DNA of 64,000 bases from Cupriavidus sp. U2 (GCF_009663685.2 NZ_RCOG02000004.1:62001-126000), one strand, 5' to 3'. Counted from the stretch's first letter, positions 34,241 to 46,590 are shown. The notes: generated by a model not told the origin, from the letters alone. Program-made: numbers and translations.

Positions 34241-35506
34241 TCACCCCAGCAGCGCCTCCGCGAACTCCTCGGCCTTGAACGGCTGCAGGTCTTCCACTTT
34301 CTCGCCCACGCCGATGAAGTACACCGGCACCGGGCGCTGGCGGGCGATGGCGGCCAGGATGCCGCCCTTGGCCGTGCCGTCGAGCTTGGTCACGATCAGG
34401 CCGGTCAGGCCCAGCGCGTCGTCGAAGGCGCGGGTTTGTGCCAGGGCGTTCTGGCCCGTGTTGGCGTCGATCACCAGCAGGCATTCGTGCGGGGCCGTGG
34501 GCATGGCCTTGCCGATCACGCGCTTGACCTTCTTGAGTTCTTCCATCAGGTGCAGCTGCGTGGGCAGGCGGCCGGCGGTGTCGGCCATCACGATGTCGAT
34601 CTTGCGGGCGCGGGCGGCGTTCACGGCGTCGAAGATCACGGCCGCCGGATCGCCGCTTTCCTGGGCCACCACGGTCACGTTGTTGCGCTCGCCCCAGATG
34701 GTCAGCTGTTCGCGCGCGGCGGCGCGGAAGGTGTCGCCGGCGGCCAGCAGCACCGACTGGTGGTAGCTCTGGAAGTGCTTGCAGAGCTTGCCGATGCTGG
34801 TGGTCTTGCCCGCGCCGTTCACGCCGGCAATCATCATCACCAGCGGCTGCTCGCGGCCCAGCTCCATGGTCTTTTCCAGCGGCTTGAGCAGTTGCACCAG
34901 CAGATCCTTCAGCGCGGCCTTGACGCCTTCGGCGGTCTCGATGCGATCGCTCTTCACGCGGCGGCGCAGTTCGCCCAGCAGGTACTCGGTGGCTTCCACG
35001 CCGGCATCCGACATCAGCAGCGCGGTTTCCAGTTCCTCGAAAAGGGCTTCGTCGACCTTCACGCCGACGAACAGCACGCCGATGTTGCGGCTGGTCTTCG
35101 ACAGCCCGGCTTTCAGGCGTGACATCCAGCCGCGCTTGGCCTCGGCCGTCTGCGCGGGCGGCGGCACCAGTTCCAATTCCTCGACCACGGGCGGCTCATA
35201 GGCAACCGGGGCGGGCGGGGGCGGCGGCACCTGGGCCGGCACGGGCACAGGCACCGGCACGGGCACCGGGGCTGGTGCAGGCGCCGGTGCGGGCGTGGGC
35301 ATCGGCACGGGGACCGGAACCGGCACCGGGATGGGAACAGGCGCCGGCACAGGAGCGGGCGCAGGAGCGGGGGCAGGAAGTGGTGCGGGCGCAGGGGCCG
35401 GCGAGGGTACCGGCGCGGGCGAGGGTGCGGGCGAAGGCGCAGCCGCGGGCGGCTCGACGGGCGCGGGAGCCGGCTCGGCCTTGCGCTTCTTCCAGAAACT
35501 AAACAT
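34241..35506 (-). CDS. ftsY: Signal recognition particle receptor FtsY
   Basis: FtsY is the membrane-associated GTPase that receives SRP-ribosome complexes. The 421-residue protein begins MFSFWKKRK, has a proline/alanine/valine repeat linker (residues 11-100), then the N and G domains: SRNIGVLFVGVKVDE, the P-loop [34 protein letters not shown] and TKLDGTAKGG. In E. coli the corresponding A-domain is acidic; here it is uncharged. ATG 35506 is the first start that preserves MFSFWKKRK. It is divergent from the M16 peptidase pair. Confidence 0.95.
   Translation of the reverse strand: MFSFWKKRKAEPAPAPVEPPAAAPSPAPSPAPVPSPAPAPAPLPAPAPAPAPVPAPVPIPVPVPVPVPMPTPAPAPAPAPVPVPVPVPVPAQVPPPPPAPVAYEPPVVEELELVPPPAQTAEAKRGWMSRLKAGLSKTSRNIGVLFVGVKVDEALFEELETALLMSDAGVEATEYLLGELRRRVKSDRIETAEGVKAALKDLLVQLLKPLEKTMELGREQPLVMMIAGVNGAGKTTSIGKLCKHFQSYHQSVLLAAGDTFRAAAREQLTIWGERNNVTVVAQESGDPAAVIFDAVNAARARKIDIVMADTAGRLPTQLHLMEELKKVKRVIGKAMPTAPHECLLVIDANTGQNALAQTRAFDDALGLTGLIVTKLDGTAKGGILAAIARQRPVPVYFIGVGEKVEDLQPFKAEEFAEALLG
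35207..35476 (-). repeat. Pro-Ala/Pro-Val dipeptide repeat tract inside ftsY
   Basis: These 270 bases encode residues 11-100, made almost entirely of PA and PV dipeptides. The DNA is a degenerate six-base repeat (on the plus strand GGCACC/GGCGCC/GGTGCG-like units), the kind of tract expected to vary in length between strains. Confidence 0.85.
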
Positions 35507-35566
35507 TGGGAAAGGGGTCAATACCCCGGTAGAATCAATCGCCAAAATTCTAGCAGACGGGGTCGC

Positions 35567-37102
35567 ATGAACCATTGCGCTGACTTGTCCCAGGCGGGCG
35601 CCGCCCGCATTGCATCGCCGTCCACCGGCACCGCCAGATTCTCGCGGCGCCTTCTTTCCACCCTGATCGTCGCCTCGCTTGCCGCCCCGCTGGCGGGCAC
35701 CGCCTGGGCGCAGGCCAAGGGCGAGACCGCTCGCGCAACCACCCCGCAGGGGCCGCCTTCCGGCATGGCCACCGCTGGCCAGGTGGGCCAGACCGAGGCC
35801 GGCACCACGGAATTCCGGCTGTCCAACGGCATGCGCGTGATCGTCAAGGAAGACCATCGCGCGCCCACGGTGGCGCACCAGATCTATTACCGGGCCGGCG
35901 GCAGCGACGAAGTCAGCGGCACCACCGGCGTGGCGCACATGCTCGAACACATGATGTTCAAAGGCACGCCCAAGGTGCCGATCGGCGAGTTCTCGCGTCA
36001 GATCGCCTTGCTGGGCGGCCGCGAGAATGCGCTGACCAACCGCGATTTCACGCTCTACTACCAGCAGATCGCCAAGCAGTACCTGCCGAAGATGATGGAG
36101 CTGGAGGCCGACCGCATGGCCAACCTCATCATCAAGAAGGAAGAGTTCGACCGCGAGATGAAGGTGGTGATGGAAGAACGCCGCCTGCGGACCGACGACT
36201 CCCCGCGCGGCAAGGTCTACGAACAGCTGCTGGCCACGGTCTACACGGCCATGCCGTACCGGCACCCGGTGATTGGCTGGATGGACGACCTGGTCAACAT
36301 GCGCGTGGAAGACGTGCAGGACTGGTACAGGACCTGGTACGTGCCGAACAACGCGCTGCTGGTGGTGACCGGCGACGTGAAGGCCGACGAGGTGCGCGCG
36401 ATGGCCGAACGCTACTACGGCAAGCTCAAGGCGCGCCCGCTGCCGCTGCGCAAGACACAGCTCGAGGCGCCCCAGCAGGGCATCAAGCGGATCTGGGTCA
36501 AGGCGCCGGCCGAGAATCCGTACATCGTGCTGGCCTACAAGGTGCCGCGCCTGCATGACGTGGAAAAGGACGTCGATCCGTATGCGCTGGAGGTACTGTC
36601 GGCTGTGCTGAACGGCTATGACAACGCCCGCCTGACGCGCGAACTGGTGCGCCAGCAGCGGCTGGCCGACGACGTGAACGTCGGCTACGACAGCATCAAC
36701 CGCAACGAATCGCTGTTCGTGCTCGACGGCACGCCGGCCAGCGGCCACACCACCGAGGAAATCGAGAAGGCGCTGCGCGAGGAACTGCAGCGCATTGCAA
36801 AGAGCGGGGTGTCCGAGGAAGAGCTCAAGCGCGTCAAGGCGCAGGTGGTGGCCGGACAGATCTACAAGCGCGATTCGGTGTTCGGGCAGGGCATGGAAAT
36901 CGGCGTGGCCGAGATTTCGAACATCTCGTGGCGCCAGATCGACCGCATGCTCGACAAGATCAAGGAAGTCACGCCGGCCCAGGTGCAGGCGGTTGCCGCG
37001 AAGTATTTCAGCGACGACAACCTGACCGTGGCCACGCTGCTGCCGCAGCCGATCGACCCCAACAAGCCCAAGACCGCCGCGCCCGAAGGGCTGCGCCACT
37101 GA
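35567..37102 (+). CDS. M16 family zinc peptidase (active-type subunit)
   Basis: A 511-residue secreted M16 metallopeptidase. The signal peptide ends near residue 49 (AWAQA). The inverted zinc motif is H124-MLE127-H128 in VAHMLEHMMF, and a third ligand glutamate lies about 76 residues on (VVMEERR). The C-terminal half carries the second M16 repeat. It forms an operon with a second M16 gene 22 bases downstream, the usual pairing of an active and an inactive subunit. The substrate is unknown. Confidence 0.9.
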   Translation: MNHCADLSQAGAARIASPSTGTARFSRRLLSTLIVASLAAPLAGTAWAQAKGETARATTPQGPPSGMATAGQVGQTEAGTTEFRLSNGMRVIVKEDHRAPTVAHQIYYRAGGSDEVSGTTGVAHMLEHMMFKGTPKVPIGEFSRQIALLGGRENALTNRDFTLYYQQIAKQYLPKMMELEADRMANLIIKKEEFDREMKVVMEERRLRTDDSPRGKVYEQLLATVYTAMPYRHPVIGWMDDLVNMRVEDVQDWYRTWYVPNNALLVVTGDVKADEVRAMAERYYGKLKARPLPLRKTQLEAPQQGIKRIWVKAPAENPYIVLAYKVPRLHDVEKDVDPYALEVLSAVLNGYDNARLTRELVRQQRLADDVNVGYDSINRNESLFVLDGTPASGHTTEEIEKALREELQRIAKSGVSEEELKRVKAQVVAGQIYKRDSVFGQGMEIGVAEISNISWRQIDRMLDKIKEVTPAQVQAVAAKYFSDDNLTVATLLPQPIDPNKPKTAAPEGLRH

Positions 37103-37124
37103 GGACAGAGTCCAAGGAGAAACA

Positions 37125-38483
37125 ATGTCCCTGTCCGCCATGACCATTGCATCCCCACGTCTGCTGCGCCGCCTGGCTGCCGCCGCATGCGGGGCGGCCG
37201 CGCTGCTGGCCGGCTCGGTTGCCCATGCCGCCATTCCCATCGAAAGCTGGACGGCATCCACCGGCGCCAAGGTGTTTTTCGTGCCGAGCCCGTCGATTCC
37301 GATGCTCGACGTCGATTTCGACGCCGGCAGCCGCTATGACCCGCCCGGCAAGTCGGGCCTGGCCACGCTGACCGCGGCGCTGCTCGACAAGGGCGCCAAC
37401 GCGCAGGATGGGCAGCCCGCCCGCAACGAGGCGCAGATTGCCGACGCCTTTGCCGATACCGGCGCCGATTTTGGCGGCGCAGCCGGCGGCGACCGGGGCG
37501 GCATCGGCTTGCGTACGCTGACAGCTTCGCCGGAACGTGAGCAGTCACTACGGCTGGCGGGGCAGCTGATCAAGGCACCGGCCTATCCCGATGCCGTCGT
37601 GGCGCGCGAGAAGCAGCGCCTGATTACCGCCATCCGCGAGGGCGACACGCGCCCCGGCGTGATTGCCGACAAGACGCTGTCGAAAGCGATCTACCCGAGC
37701 CATCCGTATGGCGTTTCGGCCACGCCGGAATCGGTGGGGTCCATCACGCGCGATGACCTGCTGAAGTTCTGGCGTGACAATTACACGGCCAGGCGCGCGG
37801 TGGTGACCCTGATCGGTGCCATCGACCGCAAGCAGGCCGAGCAGATTGCCGAGGATATGACGCGCGGACTGCCCGAGGGCACCCCGGCACCGAAGCTGCC
37901 CGACGTGCAGATGTCGATTCCGGCCAGCGAGAAGCGCATTCCGCACCCGGCGCAGCAGGCCAGCGTGGCCATCGGCGCACCAGCCATCGCGCGTGGCGAC
38001 CCCGATTACTTTGCCCTGCTGGTGGGCAACTACGTGCTGGGCGGCGGCGGTTTCAGCTCGCGTCTGACCGATCAGGTGCGCGAGAAGCGTGGGCTTACCT
38101 ACGGCGTGGACAGCTTCTTCGCGCCGTCCAAGCAGGCGGGGCCGTTCAGCATCACGCTGCAGACCAAGAAGGAAAACACCGACGAGGCGCTGGGGCTGGT
38201 GCGTCAGATCCTGGCCCTGTATGTGGCGCAGGGCCCGACCGATGCCGAACTGAAGGCCGCCAAGGACAACCTGGTCAATGGCTTCCCGCTGCGCATCGAC
38301 AGCAACCGCAAGCTGCTGACCAACGTGGCCAACATCGGCTGGTACGGGCTGCCCCTCGACTATCTGGATACCTGGACCGCGCAGATCAACAAGGTGACGC
38401 GGGACCAGGTGCGTGCCGCCTTCCAGCGCCACGTGCATCCCGATGTCATGGCGACGGTCATCGTCGGCGGCCCGGAAAAGTGA
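37125..38483 (+). CDS. M16 family peptidase-like protein without zinc motif
   Basis: A 452-residue secreted M16-fold protein with a signal peptide (residues 1-35, AHA end). It lacks the HxxEH motif: the corresponding region is GLATLTAALLDKGA. It keeps the C-terminal R/Y region SSRLTDQVREKRGLTYGV typical of the non-catalytic partner. AAGGAG precedes ATG 37125. It probably heterodimerises with the upstream M16 peptidase. Confidence 0.88.
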   Translation: MSLSAMTIASPRLLRRLAAAACGAAALLAGSVAHAAIPIESWTASTGAKVFFVPSPSIPMLDVDFDAGSRYDPPGKSGLATLTAALLDKGANAQDGQPARNEAQIADAFADTGADFGGAAGGDRGGIGLRTLTASPEREQSLRLAGQLIKAPAYPDAVVAREKQRLITAIREGDTRPGVIADKTLSKAIYPSHPYGVSATPESVGSITRDDLLKFWRDNYTARRAVVTLIGAIDRKQAEQIAEDMTRGLPEGTPAPKLPDVQMSIPASEKRIPHPAQQASVAIGAPAIARGDPDYFALLVGNYVLGGGGFSSRLTDQVREKRGLTYGVDSFFAPSKQAGPFSITLQTKKENTDEALGLVRQILALYVAQGPTDAELKAAKDNLVNGFPLRIDSNRKLLTNVANIGWYGLPLDYLDTWTAQINKVTRDQVRAAFQRHVHPDVMATVIVGGPEK

Positions 38484-38556
38484 TCTTCGGGCCGGATCGT
38501 TGGGCAGGACACGCCATGGCCCTGTGCCGGGGCGTGGCAGGCTCTACAATCACGGC

Positions 38557-40241
<1,685 letters not shown>

Positions 40242-40299
40242 AGCCGGAGACACATCCGGCCACTTCGTTCCGGCCCCACAAAGCAGACAGGCAGAAACG

Positions 40300-40337
40300 A
40301 AAAACCCCGCACGACCGCAAGGTCGGCGGGGTTTTTT
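40300..40337. terminator. Bidirectional terminator after the ferredoxin gene
   Basis: AAAAACCCCGC-ACGACC, loop GCAA, GGTCG-GCGGGG-TTTTTT. The A- and T-runs allow use from both sides, between convergent ferredoxin and pth. Confidence 0.9.
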
Positions 40338-40361
40338 CATGGCGCCTTGGCGCGCGCCGGT

Positions 40362-40958
40362 CTAGCGGTTCGTGTGCAGTTCCATCATCGCGCGCTCGCT
40401 CTCGCCGCGCGCCAGGACGCCGAGCGGGCCCATGCAGCGGTCGATCGCTTCATCGATCGCCTGTTGTTCTTCCTTGCGTGGCGGCTTCAGCACATAATTG
40501 ACCACGTCCTCGCGCCCCCCGGCGGAGCCGCCCGGTGTGTTGCGGGGATGGCCCACCCCAAGGCGCAGGCGCCAGTAGTCCTGCGTGGTCAGATGGGCGG
40601 AGATGTCCTTCAGGCCGTTATGGCCGCCCGAACCGCCGCCGCGCTTGAGCTTGACCGAGCCGGCCGGCAGGTCCATCTCGTCGTGCGCCACCAGGATCTC
40701 GTCGGGCAGGATCTTGTAGAAGCGCGCCAGCGACACCACGGACAGGCCCGAGCGGTTCATGAACGTGGACGGCTTGAGCAGCCAGATGTCCTGGTCCCAC
40801 AGCCGGGCGCGGCCGGCCAGGCCGTGGAAGCGGCCTTCCACGCGCAGCGTGGTGCTGCCCACGCGGGCGAGCTGGTCGACCAGCCAGAAACCGGCGTTGT
40901 GGCGGGTGGCCTCGTATTCCGCCCCGGGATTGCCGAGGCCGACGATGAGCTTGATCAT
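40362..40958 (-). CDS. pth: Peptidyl-tRNA hydrolase
   Basis: Pth recycles peptidyl-tRNA released from stalled ribosomes. The 198-residue protein has GLGNPGAEYEATRHNAGFW with catalytic His20, the KPSTFMNRSG motif, HDEMDLPAG and GGGSGGHNGLKDI. ATG 40958 gives the conserved MIKLIVGLGNPG start. It follows rplY with a terminator between them, in the order prs-rplY-pth. Confidence 0.96.
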   Translation of the reverse strand: MIKLIVGLGNPGAEYEATRHNAGFWLVDQLARVGSTTLRVEGRFHGLAGRARLWDQDIWLLKPSTFMNRSGLSVVSLARFYKILPDEILVAHDEMDLPAGSVKLKRGGGSGGHNGLKDISAHLTTQDYWRLRLGVGHPRNTPGGSAGGREDVVNYVLKPPRKEEQQAIDEAIDRCMGPLGVLARGESERAMMELHTNR

Positions 40959-41011
40959 GGGCTGAAAAAAGCGAAAAAGCAGGCGTGAAAGGATACGCGA
41001 AAACCGCGTAC

Positions 41012-41044
41012 GAAAAAAAACCGCCGGCGAACCGGCGGTCTTTT
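41012..41044 (-). terminator. Intrinsic terminator after rplY
   Basis: On the minus strand ACCGCCGG-TTCG-CCGGCGGT is followed by a run of eight T (41020-41013). It lies 18 bases after the rplY stop and before pth. Confidence 0.88.
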
Positions 41045-41061
41045 CGTGAAGCGCGGGCAGC

Positions 41062-41673
41062 TTAGGCAGCCGGCGTTTCGCCTTCGCCTTCAGCGGCTTC
41101 CGACGACTGGGCGCCAGCCGGCAGCGAGATGCTGGCCACGGCCGGGTTGTCGTCACCGTGGGTGATGGCGGTCACGCCCTTCGGCAGCTTCAGGTCCGAC
41201 AGGTGGATGGTCTGGTTCAGTTCGGCTGCGGCCAGATCCACTTCGATGAACTCGGGCAGGTCGGCCGGCAGGCACGACACTTCCAGGTCGTTCAGGATGT
41301 GGTTCACGATGCCGTGGCCCAGCTTCACGCCAGGAGCGGTTTCCTGGTTCATGAAGTGCAGGGGCACCTTCACGTGGATCTTTTCCGTGGCCGACACGCG
41401 CTGGAAGTCAACGTGCAGCACCAGCGGCTTGAACGGGTGCATCTGGAATGCGCGCAGCAGAGCCTTTTCAGCCTTGCCAGCCACTTCCAGGTCCAGGATC
41501 GACGAGTGGAACGCTTCCTTCTTCAGGGCGTGCCACAGGGCGTTGTGATCCAGTTCGATCATCTTCGGCTCGGCGGCGCCGCCGTAGATGATGCCGGGGG
41601 TCTTGCCCGAATTGCGCAGGCGGCGGCTCGCACCCGTTCCCTGTACGCTACGCTCGAAAGCTACTACTTTCAT
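41062..41673 (-). CDS. rplY: 50S ribosomal protein L25/general stress protein Ctc
   Basis: The 203-residue long form of L25, which binds 5S rRNA. The N-terminal L25 domain (residues 1-90; [18 protein letters not shown] and [10 protein letters not shown]) is followed by the TL5/Ctc C-terminal domain ([35 protein letters not shown]) and a short acidic tail. GGAG lies seven bases before ATG 41673. It is downstream of prs. Confidence 0.95.
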   Translation of the reverse strand: MKVVAFERSVQGTGASRRLRNSGKTPGIIYGGAAEPKMIELDHNALWHALKKEAFHSSILDLEVAGKAEKALLRAFQMHPFKPLVLHVDFQRVSATEKIHVKVPLHFMNQETAPGVKLGHGIVNHILNDLEVSCLPADLPEFIEVDLAAAELNQTIHLSDLKLPKGVTAITHGDDNPAVASISLPAGAQSSEAAEGEGETPAA

Positions 41674-41837
41674 GTTCAACTCCAGATGTGAAGAAGGCTG
41701 TCCGCGACCAGACAGCCTCGACTGACGATACGACACTCAAACCGTACCGCATGAATCACATTGGCCACCCTGAGGTGGCCAATGCGGTAAACCCAAAATT
41801 CTAGCAGGCTTTTGCCCGTCCTGCGCTTGCTTACCGA

Positions 41838-42791
41838 TCAGTGGTCGGCAAACAGCGACATGATCGAGTCACCCTTGACGATCCGGGTGAAGGTCTCGGC
41901 CAACAGCGGGGCGGTCGAAACCTGGCGGATCTTGCCGGACTGGCGGGCTTCGTCGGACAGTGGAATCGTGTCGCAGACCACCACTTCGTCCAGCTCCGAA
42001 GCGGCGATGCGGGCAGCGGCGCCGCCCGACAGCACCGGGTGCGTACAGTAGGCAAACACCTTCAGCGCGCCACGTTCCTTCAGCACCTGGGCGGCCTTGC
42101 ACAGCGTGCCGCCGGTATCGATCATGTCGTCCATGATCACGCAGTTGCGGCCGGCCACTTCACCGATGATGTTCATCACCTCGGACACATTGGCCTTGGG
42201 ACGACGCTTGTCGATGATGGCCAGGTCGCAGTCGAGCTGCTTGGCCAGCGCACGGGCACGCACCACGCCGCCGACGTCCGGCGAAACCACCAGCAGGTCG
42301 CCGTAGTTCTTCTCGCGCAGGTCGCCCAGCAGAACCGGCGAAGCGTAGATGTTGTCGACGGGGATATCGAAGAAGCCCTGGATCTGGTCGGCGTGCAGGT
42401 CCATCGTCAGGACGCGCTCCACACCGGCGACTTCCAGCATGTTGGCCACGATCTTGGCCGAGATGGCCACGCGGGCGGAACGCGGACGGCGATCCTGGCG
42501 CGCATAGCCAAAGTAAGGCATGGCGGCGGTGATGCTGCGTGCCGAGGCGCGCTTGAGCGCATCGACCATCACCATCAGTTCCATCAGGTTGTCGTTGGTC
42601 GGCGCGCAGGTGGACTGCAGCACGATGACGTGCTTGCCGCGAACGTTTTCCTGGATTTCTACCTGGACTTCACCGTCGGAGAAACGGCCGACCAGAGCTT
42701 TGCCCAGCGGAATGCCGAGGTGCTGTACGACAGCCTCCGCGAGTTTAGGGTTGGCATTGCCGGTAAATACCATCAAGCCTTCGACGCTCAT
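41838..42791 (-). CDS. prs: Ribose-phosphate pyrophosphokinase
   Basis: Prs makes PRPP from ribose-5-phosphate and ATP. The 317-residue protein has [13 protein letters not shown], the flexible-loop region [32 protein letters not shown] and the PRPP-binding loop [16 protein letters not shown] 42791 with AGGTG upstream is preferred; an in-frame GTG at 42800 would add three residues. A TATAGT at 42877-42872 between the tRNA and prs may give it its own promoter. Confidence 0.96.
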   Translation of the reverse strand: MSVEGLMVFTGNANPKLAEAVVQHLGIPLGKALVGRFSDGEVQVEIQENVRGKHVIVLQSTCAPTNDNLMELMVMVDALKRASARSITAAMPYFGYARQDRRPRSARVAISAKIVANMLEVAGVERVLTMDLHADQIQGFFDIPVDNIYASPVLLGDLREKNYGDLLVVSPDVGGVVRARALAKQLDCDLAIIDKRRPKANVSEVMNIIGEVAGRNCVIMDDMIDTGGTLCKAAQVLKERGALKVFAYCTHPVLSGGAAARIAASELDEVVVCDTIPLSDEARQSGKIRQVSTAPLLAETFTRIVKGDSIMSLFADH

Positions 42792-42885
42792 TCGGGGCAC
42801 CTGTCTTGCTGCTGGGGGAGCTTTGCGCCACCGGCCAGCGCCGGTAGCGATATCTGCATGTCCGTCTGGACACTATAGGAAGTAA

Positions 42886-42962
42886 TGGCAGGGGAAGAAG
42901 GATTCGAACCTTCGAATGCCGGAATCAAAATCCGGTGCCTTGACCAACTTGGCGACTCCCCT
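42886..42962 (-). tRNA. tRNA-Gln (anticodon TTG)
   Basis: Read on the minus strand, the 7-bp acceptor AGGGGAG pairs with TTCCCCT (one G-U), the anticodon arm is CCGGA-TTTTGAT-TCCGG giving anticodon TTG, and the T-arm contains GGTTCGAATCC. The CCA end is encoded (42888-42886). Its place between ispE and prs is conserved in Burkholderiaceae. Confidence 0.97.
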
Positions 42963-43027
42963 ACACAACCTTTAACGTCTGTCGCCGAACCGAACTTTAC
43001 TTCAGTACTTCGCCAAACGAAAACCTG

Positions 43028-43918
43028 CTATGCGAACGTTGCGAGCGGGTGGTGAGACAAACTTTTCACACACCTGCCATCCCAATCGGACGGCAACCTT
43101 TCCATCACCTTCCGCGCATCCTGCTCGTCTTCGAAACGGGCAAATACGCAGGCTCCGGAACCGGTCATCCTTGCATGCGGACTATATTGTCTCAGCCATT
43201 CAAGGGCTCGGGCAACTTCGCCGAACTTCGCTGTTGCTATCGCTTGCAAGTCGTTGCGACCGAAAGCGAATTTGTTTGTGCAAGCAGCGAAGTCCGCAAC
43301 TATAGAGATCGGGGAATCCCTTGTCAAGCGTTCATCCGAAAAAATTGCGGCAGTCGGTACATGCTGGCGCGGATGGATAACCACGAACCAGCTCTCGGGC
43401 AGTGCCACGGGCGTCAGTTCCTCGCCCACGCCTTCGGCGAAGGCGTTCTGGCCGAACACGAAAACGGGCACGTCGGCGCCCAGCGCAAGACCGATGCGCA
43501 TCAGTTCTTCGCGCGGCACGCCCGCGCCCCAGAGATGGTTCAGCGCCAGCAGCGTGGTGGCCGCGTCTGACGATCCGCCACCGATGCCGCCGCCCATCGG
43601 CAGGATCTTGTCGATGGCGATGTCCGCGCCGAAGCGCGTGCCGCAGGCCTGCTGCAGCGCGCGTGCCGCGCGCACCACCAGGTCGGTATCGGCGGGCACG
43701 CCGGGGATGTCCGTGACCCGCGCGATCACGCCGTCGTCGCGGCGGTGAAAGTGCAGGGTGTCCGACCAGTCGATCAGCTGGAACACCGTTTGCAGCGTGT
43801 GGTAGCCGTCAGGGCGGCGGCCCGTCACATGCAGGAACAGGTTGAGCTTGGCCGGCGCGGGGCAGTTGCGCAGTTCGGTGGGTGGCAGGGCGGTGCCTGC
43901 GGTCATGGCTTGCGTCAT
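43028..43918 (-). CDS. ispE: 4-diphosphocytidyl-2-C-methyl-D-erythritol kinase
   Basis: IspE phosphorylates CDP-methylerythritol in the MEP isoprenoid pathway. The 296-residue GHMP kinase has [22 protein letters not shown], the ATP loop [17 protein letters not shown] and the C-terminal [15 protein letters not shown] 43918 overlaps the lolB stop (ATGA), so the two are coupled. The tRNA-Gln gene follows 65 bases downstream. Confidence 0.96.
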   Translation of the reverse strand: MTQAMTAGTALPPTELRNCPAPAKLNLFLHVTGRRPDGYHTLQTVFQLIDWSDTLHFHRRDDGVIARVTDIPGVPADTDLVVRAARALQQACGTRFGADIAIDKILPMGGGIGGGSSDAATTLLALNHLWGAGVPREELMRIGLALGADVPVFVFGQNAFAEGVGEELTPVALPESWFVVIHPRQHVPTAAIFSDERLTRDSPISIVADFAACTNKFAFGRNDLQAIATAKFGEVARALEWLRQYSPHARMTGSGACVFARFEDEQDARKVMERLPSDWDGRCVKSLSHHPLATFA

Positions 43919-44529
43919 TGTTCGGATTTGGGATCGATCACCAGCCGCACGGACAGCGGCGCTTCGTTGCCGTCGCGCGCCATGTCGATGCGGCGCGGCT
44001 GGGCGGGAGGGGCAGGGGTGCCTTCGGGCGCGTCCTGCCAGGTCACGTAGCGCACCGTCCAGCCGCTTTGCTTGAGCGTATCGGGCCGTCCGCTGGTGTC
44101 GCGCGTGACGCTGGATGGCGCGCCGGGCGCGGGCCGCGCATGCAGCCAGTCGCGCATGCCGGAGACCGGCAGCGAGAAGCCCAGCGCCTGCTCCATCAGG
44201 CTGTCCACCTCGGGGGCATTGCGCGGTTTTTCGTTGGGCAGGTCGAGCGTGGCGCCGGACGGGGTGCTGGTCACCACGGCCAGCGTCTGACCCAGCGGCG
44301 AGATCAGGTCGAGCCGCACGTTGCGGCCCTGTTCCTGCCAGCGAAAGCTGCCTTGCACGCCCTCGCTGCGGCCGTAGCGCGTGTAGTTGGCGGCGAAGCG
44401 CCCGGTGTAGTGCTCGCTGCGCGCGGTCTCGCTGGCGTCGAAACTGCGGGATGGCGTGATGGTGCTGCACGCGGCAAGCCAGAGCGGGGCGGCCACGCAG
44501 AGCAGGGCCAGGCGTCGGGATCGGAGCAT
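43915..44529 (-). CDS. lolB: Outer-membrane lipoprotein receptor LolB
   Basis: LolB accepts lipoproteins from LolA and inserts them in the outer membrane. The 204-residue precursor has a lipoprotein signal with LWLAAC (Cys21), and the LolB pattern [35 protein letters not shown], which I quote only as GRFAANY and [19 protein letters not shown] 44529 places the lipobox correctly. It is coupled to ispE and follows a TPR gene. Confidence 0.92.
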   Translation of the reverse strand: MLRSRRLALLCVAAPLWLAACSTITPSRSFDASETARSEHYTGRFAANYTRYGRSEGVQGSFRWQEQGRNVRLDLISPLGQTLAVVTSTPSGATLDLPNEKPRNAPEVDSLMEQALGFSLPVSGMRDWLHARPAPGAPSSVTRDTSGRPDTLKQSGWTVRYVTWQDAPEGTPAPPAQPRRIDMARDGNEAPLSVRLVIDPKSEQ

Positions 44530-44676
44530 GTGCAAGATGTCGGGAGTTGGACGGCGTTCGATGTTCGCTGGCGACACAACGCGGTGGCCGGGGCGATGGC
44601 CTGGCACCGGATGGATCGCCAGAAAGCAGCGCCCGGGCGCGGGGCCCGGGCAGCCAGACAAGATACCAAATGCGGG

Positions 44677-46497
44677 CTACTTCGACAGCGATACGCTCTG
44701 GTTGTAGCGGCGCAGCGTGTCGACCAGCGTGGGGTTCTCGGGCTCCACCTTGGCCGCCTCGGTCCACGTCTTGCGCGCTTCCTCGTGCTGGCCCAGTTGC
44801 CAGAGCACTTCACCCAGGTGCGCGCCGATCTCGGCTTCGGGCGCCTTGCTGTAGGCGGTCTTCAGCAGGTCGGCGGCGGGCTGCAGTTCACCCTGGCGAT
44901 ACTTGACCCACGCCAGGCTGTCCATGATGTACGGATCGTCGGGCCCCAGTTCCGATGCGCGTTCAAGCAGCTTGCGCGCCTCGGGCAGGCGCTCGTTGCG
45001 ATCGGCCAGCGAATAGCCAAGCGCGTTGTAGCCCTGCTTCTGCTCGGGCTGCAGTGCGATGACCTTGCGCAGGCCCTTTTCCATGCTGTCGTAACGCTTT
45101 TCGCGTTCGTCGAGCATGGCCAGCTCATAGAGCCAGTCGGCATTCTCGGGCTCGACCTTCACCCGTTCGTTCAGCACCTTGCGCGCGCGATCGTAGGCCT
45201 TGGCTTCGAGCAGTGCGCCCACTTCGGCCTGGCGGATCGCGGTCATGCGCTGGGCGCGCTGCAATGGATCGGAAATATCCTCGGCATCGGCCAGCAGGTC
45301 GCCGAACACGGCCTGGGCGTCGTCGAGCTTGCCCATGCGCGCCAGCAGCTGGCCGCGCTTGGCCTGCGCCGCGGTGGCCAGGCGGCCGTCCTCGATCCTG
45401 TCGAGCCATCCGATGGCCGCCGGGTAGTCCTTCTTTTCCTCGGCGATCTGGGCCAGGTACTGGTACGCGATGTCGGGGCTGGCAGCCGGCGACTTCTCGG
45501 CCATCTGCAGGTATTCCTTCAGATAGCGTTCGGCGTCGTCGTAGTTGCGGGCCTGCAGGCTGGTCAGTCCCAGCGCCAGCGGCACGCGGGGGTCGTTCGG
45601 GGCCACCTTGCGCAGCACCTCGAATTCGGCGCGGGCGGCTTCCATGTCGTTCTTCTGCAGATACAGTCGCGCCAGCGTGATGTGACCATTGACCGACGAA
45701 GGCGACTTGGCCAGGAACCGCTTGAGCACCTCGATCGACTTGTCGGTGGCCGACTCGGCCTGCAGTTCGGCCGCCATCAGTGCGGCGGGCTCCAGGTCGG
45801 GCTTGATGCGCAGCGCCTGGTCCAGTTCGGCCAGCGCGCCGGCATTGTCGCCGGCGGCCTCGCGCGCACGCGCCAGGGCCAGATGCGTTTCGGCCAGCTT
45901 CGCGTCGTTGGCCGTGATGCGCTGGAGCACGCCCACTGCGCCAGCCGGATCGCTGGTGCGGGCCATCTGCTGCTGCATCAACAGGATCGCTTCGCCGCGA
46001 TGGTTGGCCGGGGCGGCTGCCAGTTGCTGCACCAGCAGCGGTTCGGCGTCTTCCCAGCGACCATTGAGCACCAGCAGCGTGGACAGGACCTGTCGCGCCG
46101 CGGGCGACTTCGGTGCCAGGTCGGCCCAGAGGCGCGCCCCGTCGAGTGCCTGCTGCGCGACGCGCGCATTGAAGGCGATTTCCGTGGCCCGTTGCGCCAG
46201 GCGCGGATCGCGCGTTTCGCGCGCCAGGTCCATGTAGGTGCGGTAGGCCGGTCCCACCAGCCCGCGCTGCATCGAGATTTCGGCAGCCAGCACGCGGTAC
46301 AGGATGTCCGGGGTCAACGCGACGTTCGGCAGCGGCGTGCGTGGGGCCTTGGCGCCGGTGGACGGCGCAGGCACTTCGATGACTTCGTCATCGTCCTGCG
46401 CGACCGTTGCCGGGGCGGCGTGGGCCAGCGATGCAAACGCCAGGCACGCGGCCACGCCCAGGGCGCGCGCATGGCGACGGAAACGGAAAGTGTTCAT
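44677..46497 (-). CDS. Secreted tetratricopeptide-repeat protein
   Basis: A 606-residue exported TPR protein. The signal peptide spans residues 1-26 (LAFASLAHA). The rest is built of about a dozen TPR-like helical pairs, for example [20 protein letters not shown] and [20 protein letters not shown] followed by [12 protein letters not shown]. The gene precedes lolB-ispE, as in most Burkholderiales, and may help lipoprotein or envelope assembly (inference). An in-frame ATG at 46548 is possible; ATG 46497 is chosen because it yields a clean signal peptide. Confidence 0.85.
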   Translation of the reverse strand: MNTFRFRRHARALGVAACLAFASLAHAAPATVAQDDDEVIEVPAPSTGAKAPRTPLPNVALTPDILYRVLAAEISMQRGLVGPAYRTYMDLARETRDPRLAQRATEIAFNARVAQQALDGARLWADLAPKSPAARQVLSTLLVLNGRWEDAEPLLVQQLAAAPANHRGEAILLMQQQMARTSDPAGAVGVLQRITANDAKLAETHLALARAREAAGDNAGALAELDQALRIKPDLEPAALMAAELQAESATDKSIEVLKRFLAKSPSSVNGHITLARLYLQKNDMEAARAEFEVLRKVAPNDPRVPLALGLTSLQARNYDDAERYLKEYLQMAEKSPAASPDIAYQYLAQIAEEKKDYPAAIGWLDRIEDGRLATAAQAKRGQLLARMGKLDDAQAVFGDLLADAEDISDPLQRAQRMTAIRQAEVGALLEAKAYDRARKVLNERVKVEPENADWLYELAMLDEREKRYDSMEKGLRKVIALQPEQKQGYNALGYSLADRNERLPEARKLLERASELGPDDPYIMDSLAWVKYRQGELQPAADLLKTAYSKAPEAEIGAHLGEVLWQLGQHEEARKTWTEAAKVEPENPTLVDTLRRYNQSVSLSK

Positions 46498-46590
46498 CTG
46501 GATGGGTTCCGGGCGCATGGCTTGAGAGGGCAAGATTTTGTCCGGCATGAAAGCAAAGCTCCGGCGCACGGGGCGTGGGAATGGATGGGG

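Noticed and set aside
35295-35570. Gly-Thr/Gly-Ala repeat protein on the plus strand
   Set aside because: It is the complement of the FtsY Pro-Ala/Pro-Val tract and has no independent start signal or conserved context.
35507-37270. Apparent 580-residue N-terminal extension of FtsY
   Set aside because: The frame stays open opposite the M16 peptidase gene, but MFSFWKKRK at 35506 is the true conserved start and the extension has no homology features.
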